From: an uncultured Prevotellaceae bacterium | Lineage (GTDB): Bacteria; Bacteroidota; Bacteroidia; Bacteroidales; Bacteroidaceae | Direction: 5' to 3' | DNA length: 63,699 nucleotides | NCBI GenBank assembly: GCA_946405805.1 | Contig: CAMJIL010000009.1 | Coordinates: forward strand, 1 to 63,699 | Part shown: one piece after another, positions 60,689-63,699 of the stretch | Layout of the letters: each line of letters starts with the position of its first letter | Numbering within the stretch: the first letter of the stretch is position 1 | Notes under the pieces: generated by a model | Databases searched by the model: none | Told to the model about the DNA's origin: nothing | What the model saw: the letters and a program-made list of their open reading frames with translations, nothing else | Position numbers and translations under genes: made by a program

Positions 60689-63511
60689 TTATTCTCCTGG
60701 TTTATGAGGCAGTCCAAGCCTTTGCCACCATTTTTGCTGCTGCTCTCCCTTATTGTAGCAGAGCACACCATTAATCTTGTGAGCAACAATGTATGATGAT
60801 GCAGCTATCTTGCTTCGATATACATTATTTGCAGTTAGTGCCTCAGCACCACTTGCCAATTCAATCCAAATCTCACGACCAGGCTTGTTGTAATATTCGG
60901 AAGCGATAGATATAGGAGCGTCATTTCCGAGACCTTTTACACTACCAGAAGTAGCATTGGTAGTTACGCTAACAGTATAGAAGCGTTTGTTTGCCTTGTT
61001 AAGAGTACCTGTCTCATAACTTGTATTGTTACAAGGTGCACCACCCACATATACTGAATTATCCTGGATGTGATATTTTACAAAATTGGTAATGATATTA
61101 GCTATCGAGTCTTGTATTGCTTTCACCTCTGTAGGAGAAAGTGAAGGATAATCGGTAGCTACATTGTCAAAGTTTTCCCATGTAGGCAGATATTCTGCAT
61201 CTATCCAAGCCTGTACCTCTGTATCCTTTGGTATATAGACTGTATAGTTATAGTTATCGAAGTTTCTATAATTGTAGTCACCCATCAGACAAACATACTT
61301 TGAGTTTGTGTTTGAAGACAATATATATTGTGATGGAGCATTCTGTGAAGGCTGATATATCATATTATAGAAGAGTTTGTCACCACCTTTGTCAGCCTCT
61401 TCCTTCAACAACTTATACAAAGACTTTGAGGATGTCTGAGGTATGCGAATCTTCATAACAGAGTTATCTATTGACTCATCAGCAACAATACCGTATGTGC
61501 TACCATTACCTTCTGGATATATATTATCAACAGGTATGTCGTAGTTATACTCTACCTGCAAGCCACCTCTTACATTGTTGTTCTTAATGCTAACCGCAGA
61601 GCCAGCCTTCGTCTTATAGAATTCCTGTGAAGCGCTTATATCACCCACAACAATAGCATTGTCCAGATAGTCGAAAAGTCTGTTGGCAATAATCGTAGAG
61701 GACACAGATTCTGTATTGGCAGTACTTATATTAACTGTTCCATTATTCAGTATACTTGTTACCTTATATGCTCTGGCAACCACAGCACCTCTTGGACCAT
61801 GATATCCTGCTGTATCAACATAACACTCATATAGCCAAGGTTGTTCCATTCCCCAAGAACATGGGTCAATAAAACGTACAACCTTTCTGTTCTTCACATC
61901 ATTGGTATTACCCTTTGATACAATCATGTTGTAAGGTATTATGACATTGAACTTAGAGTCCATAGATGTCAAATATGGAGTAAAGTCAAGGTCATAATCT
62001 GAGTTCGGGCTTCCAGAAACGCGACCCTGCATAGCCTTATAGATAACCTGGAAAGAGAGTTCATTTGGTTTTTCAGGATCAGGTTCGCCACCATACATAA
62101 GTGCTGGGAATGTTACAGATGAGAATTCCGCAGGTTCGAACACCTTATTTACTATATATACAACACCATTACATCCCATGTAGCATCTTACTACATCTGC
62201 ATCCTTTATGTTAAGAGGTAACTGGGCGTCATTCTGTACAGATGCGAATTTTGAAGGAACTGTAGCTACAAACGAACCGAATGTATTGACATTGAGGAGT
62301 TTAGCAACTGTCTCAAGGTCAATCTTCTCAACAGAACCATACTTCTCAAGCAGGGTTTTTCCGACACCATTAGCAAGCCACGCATTCACAGCCTCGTCAG
62401 TAGGCACCAACATCACAGCAGCATCATTCTTCATGGTAAGCTCTGCCGCTGTATATTGATTCCATCCTGGATCGAGTTTCAGCAAAGTGACACTCAGGTT
62501 GTCTGCAGGTCTTCCTGTAGGAGAGGTATATGAATGATTTGTACTGTTATTGAGGTAACGCAGAACATACATATCTTTGTCAGCCAATTCAGGATGTTGT
62601 CTGTCGAACACCAACTTCTCGTTCTCAGACATTACGACCTTCTCAGGTGCACTGAAACGTGACAGGAAACTTGCCCATCTCGTGGTGTTTGTTCCCTTAT
62701 TTTCATCACGTATAATGGCAGCCATATTAGGATTGGTCTCCATTACGCCACTTACGACATAAACATAACCATTCTTACATGTCTGTTCCTTGCTTATTAC
62801 CTTCTTTCCGCTTATCCATGAATCTGCAATATTGTCAGACTCTCCATTCGAGATAACCTTCAAGTCGCTGTCCTTGATATTATTCTTCTGCATATATTCA
62901 GGCAGGAAGTGTATCATAGGAGCAGCAGAATTATCCTGCAAAAGGTATATTGCCTTGTTAGCATCCCTTACTTCTTTCCAAGCTTTGTTAACAGGATCAC
63001 CTGGAACACTCGGGTTACTTGGGAATTCTGAAGGATTCATTACAGGCACATTGTCGTATATGCTTGCTGCCGTTTCACGACGCATACACATACCCTTCTC
63101 AGGGTCACCATTAACGGTTGATGCCTCTGTATTTGACATAAGCTCAATAAGGTACGCATTGTTAATCATAGTACCATTGAAGAGCTGTTTCTTCTGGGCC
63201 GCTGTCAGTTCATCATACGACCTGACTCCCCATGTATTGCTGCTGAACCATTTGTCATATTCCTCATCGGATGCGACAAACAGCGTTTTTGAACCTGTCT
63301 GCGAGAGGACTTCTGCCTGACCAAGATCATTGATGAGACGAATCGTATAATTAAACGACTTACCATCAATACCCTCCTGCAACCTTTCATAGATGGAATT
63401 ACCCAACCATTCAGGTTGCCCAGTGAGAATGTCCTTGTCGCATGACTGCAAAGCCCCAACAGCTAGCAGAGCAAGAAGGGCCAGTTTCGCTTTTGCAATC
63501 TTGTTAATCAT
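60689..63511 (-). CDS. Large fasciclin (FAS1)-domain lipoprotein, first gene of the operon
   Basis: The 940-aa product is a lipoprotein (lipobox ALQSC, then DKDILTGQ). FAS1-type beta segments recur: TLFVASDEEYDKWF (about 77), AAVMLVPTDEAVNAWLANG (about 370), NVIIPYNMIVSKG (about 525) and YTVYIPKDTEVQAWID (about 762), so three or four FAS1 domains in series are likely. Being first in the nine-gene operon, it would be the most highly expressed. The upstream 188 bp hold a terminator of a previous gene and probably the promoter. FAS1 proteins are usually adhesins; a glycan-binding role here is inferred. Confidence 0.85.
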   Translation of the reverse strand: MINKIAKAKLALLALLAVGALQSCDKDILTGQPEWLGNSIYERLQEGIDGKSFNYTIRLINDLGQAEVLSQTGSKTLFVASDEEYDKWFSSNTWGVRSYDELTAAQKKQLFNGTMINNAYLIELMSNTEASTVNGDPEKGMCMRRETAASIYDNVPVMNPSEFPSNPSVPGDPVNKAWKEVRDANKAIYLLQDNSAAPMIHFLPEYMQKNNIKDSDLKVISNGESDNIADSWISGKKVISKEQTCKNGYVYVVSGVMETNPNMAAIIRDENKGTNTTRWASFLSRFSAPEKVVMSENEKLVFDRQHPELADKDMYVLRYLNNSTNHSYTSPTGRPADNLSVTLLKLDPGWNQYTAAELTMKNDAAVMLVPTDEAVNAWLANGVGKTLLEKYGSVEKIDLETVAKLLNVNTFGSFVATVPSKFASVQNDAQLPLNIKDADVVRCYMGCNGVVYIVNKVFEPAEFSSVTFPALMYGGEPDPEKPNELSFQVIYKAMQGRVSGSPNSDYDLDFTPYLTSMDSKFNVIIPYNMIVSKGNTNDVKNRKVVRFIDPCSWGMEQPWLYECYVDTAGYHGPRGAVVARAYKVTSILNNGTVNISTANTESVSSTIIANRLFDYLDNAIVVGDISASQEFYKTKAGSAVSIKNNNVRGGLQVEYNYDIPVDNIYPEGNGSTYGIVADESIDNSVMKIRIPQTSSKSLYKLLKEEADKGGDKLFYNMIYQPSQNAPSQYILSSNTNSKYVCLMGDYNYRNFDNYNYTVYIPKDTEVQAWIDAEYLPTWENFDNVATDYPSLSPTEVKAIQDSIANIITNFVKYHIQDNSVYVGGAPCNNTSYETGTLNKANKRFYTVSVTTNATSGSVKGLGNDAPISIASEYYNKPGREIWIELASGAEALTANNVYRSKIAASSYIVAHKINGVLCYNKGEQQQKWWQRLGLPHKPGE

Positions 63512-63652
63512 CGGTTAGTAATTTAGTTTTATTTTTATTTATATTTTGTTTTTGTGAATTTTCTCAACAAGTGGGATTTTCATCCAATGTATTCCTCTCT
63601 CCTCTTCTCTAATATATAATGTTCGCGTACTATATTATATTTATTTGAAAAC

Positions 63653-63688
63653 CGTAAGGGTTGGGAGTTTCGCCTCCCAATCCTTACG
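63653..63688 (-). terminator. Strong hairpin terminator upstream of the PUL operon
   Basis: CGTAAGG...TTGGGAG and CTCCCAA...CCTTACG form a stem of about 15 bp with one mismatch and a six-base loop (63653-63667 with 63674-63688), followed on the minus strand by GGTTTTC. It likely ends the gene located upstream beyond the window. Confidence 0.7.
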
Positions 63689-63699
63689 TGTATAGAGAT

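Noticed and set aside
63512..63652. Clear promoter for the PUL operon
   Set aside because: No TAnnTTTG match with proper spacing was found; the promoter may be atypical or further upstream.

Overview
The window looks like chromosome of a Bacteroidales bacterium, most likely Prevotella or a close relative. Supporting signs are two SusC/SusD pairs, several start sites preceded by the Bacteroidetes promoter pattern TTTG-N19-21-TAnnTTTG, AT-rich leaders, a shared short C-terminal tail on secreted proteins (YDLxGRR...KGIxIxNGKK), and the order rimP-nusA-infB next to a polysaccharide locus. No species can be named from the sequence alone.

Layout. (1) 45-10452: a carbohydrate-utilisation cluster with a secreted lectin-like protein, two alginate-lyase-superfamily enzymes (one fused to a GH28-like beta-helix) and a divergent propeller/AraC membrane regulator; it has no SusC/D. 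(2) 10453-13200: a repeat-rich spacer, then small toxin-antitoxin-like genes: an orphan HicB with the decayed remnant of hicA, and a three-gene DUF3791/DUF3990 unit. Three copies of one terminator hairpin separate these units. A 55-aa peptide gene follows. (3) 13276-16707: a secreted protein with a recent 402-bp internal tandem duplication, behind a long structured upstream region. (4) 16708-22446: an apparent operon of a one-module NRPS-like enzyme (A-T-C), a MATE transporter fused to an RsbW/SpoIIAB-like ATPase domain, and an exported protein of unknown function. (5) 22649-30494: a 7.8-kb integrated element in the 3' end of tRNA-Lys(TTT), bounded by 21-bp direct repeats. It holds integrase, excisionase-like HTH protein, SF3-type helicase, iteron-like repeats, Toprim primase, two cargo genes and several structured non-coding regions, with no capsid, tail or relaxase gene, so it resembles a phage satellite. 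(6) 30552-39770: housekeeping genes, with AI-2E transporter, rsmI, DUF2851 and SpmA/B-like genes on +, converging on rimP-nusA-infB on -. (7) 39770-63511: one very long minus-strand operon of nine genes, FAS1-SusC-SusD-FAS1-FAS1-SusC-SusD-GH-GH, a polysaccharide-utilisation locus in which fasciclin lipoproteins are interleaved with two SusCD pairs.

The most noteworthy points are the tRNA-Lys satellite-like element with its structured leader, iterons and candidate small RNA; the NRPS/MATE-ATPase operon; a structured upstream element present twice in front of genes for secreted proteins; and the fasciclin-rich double-SusCD locus. Function assignments come from motifs and family memory only; no database search was run.
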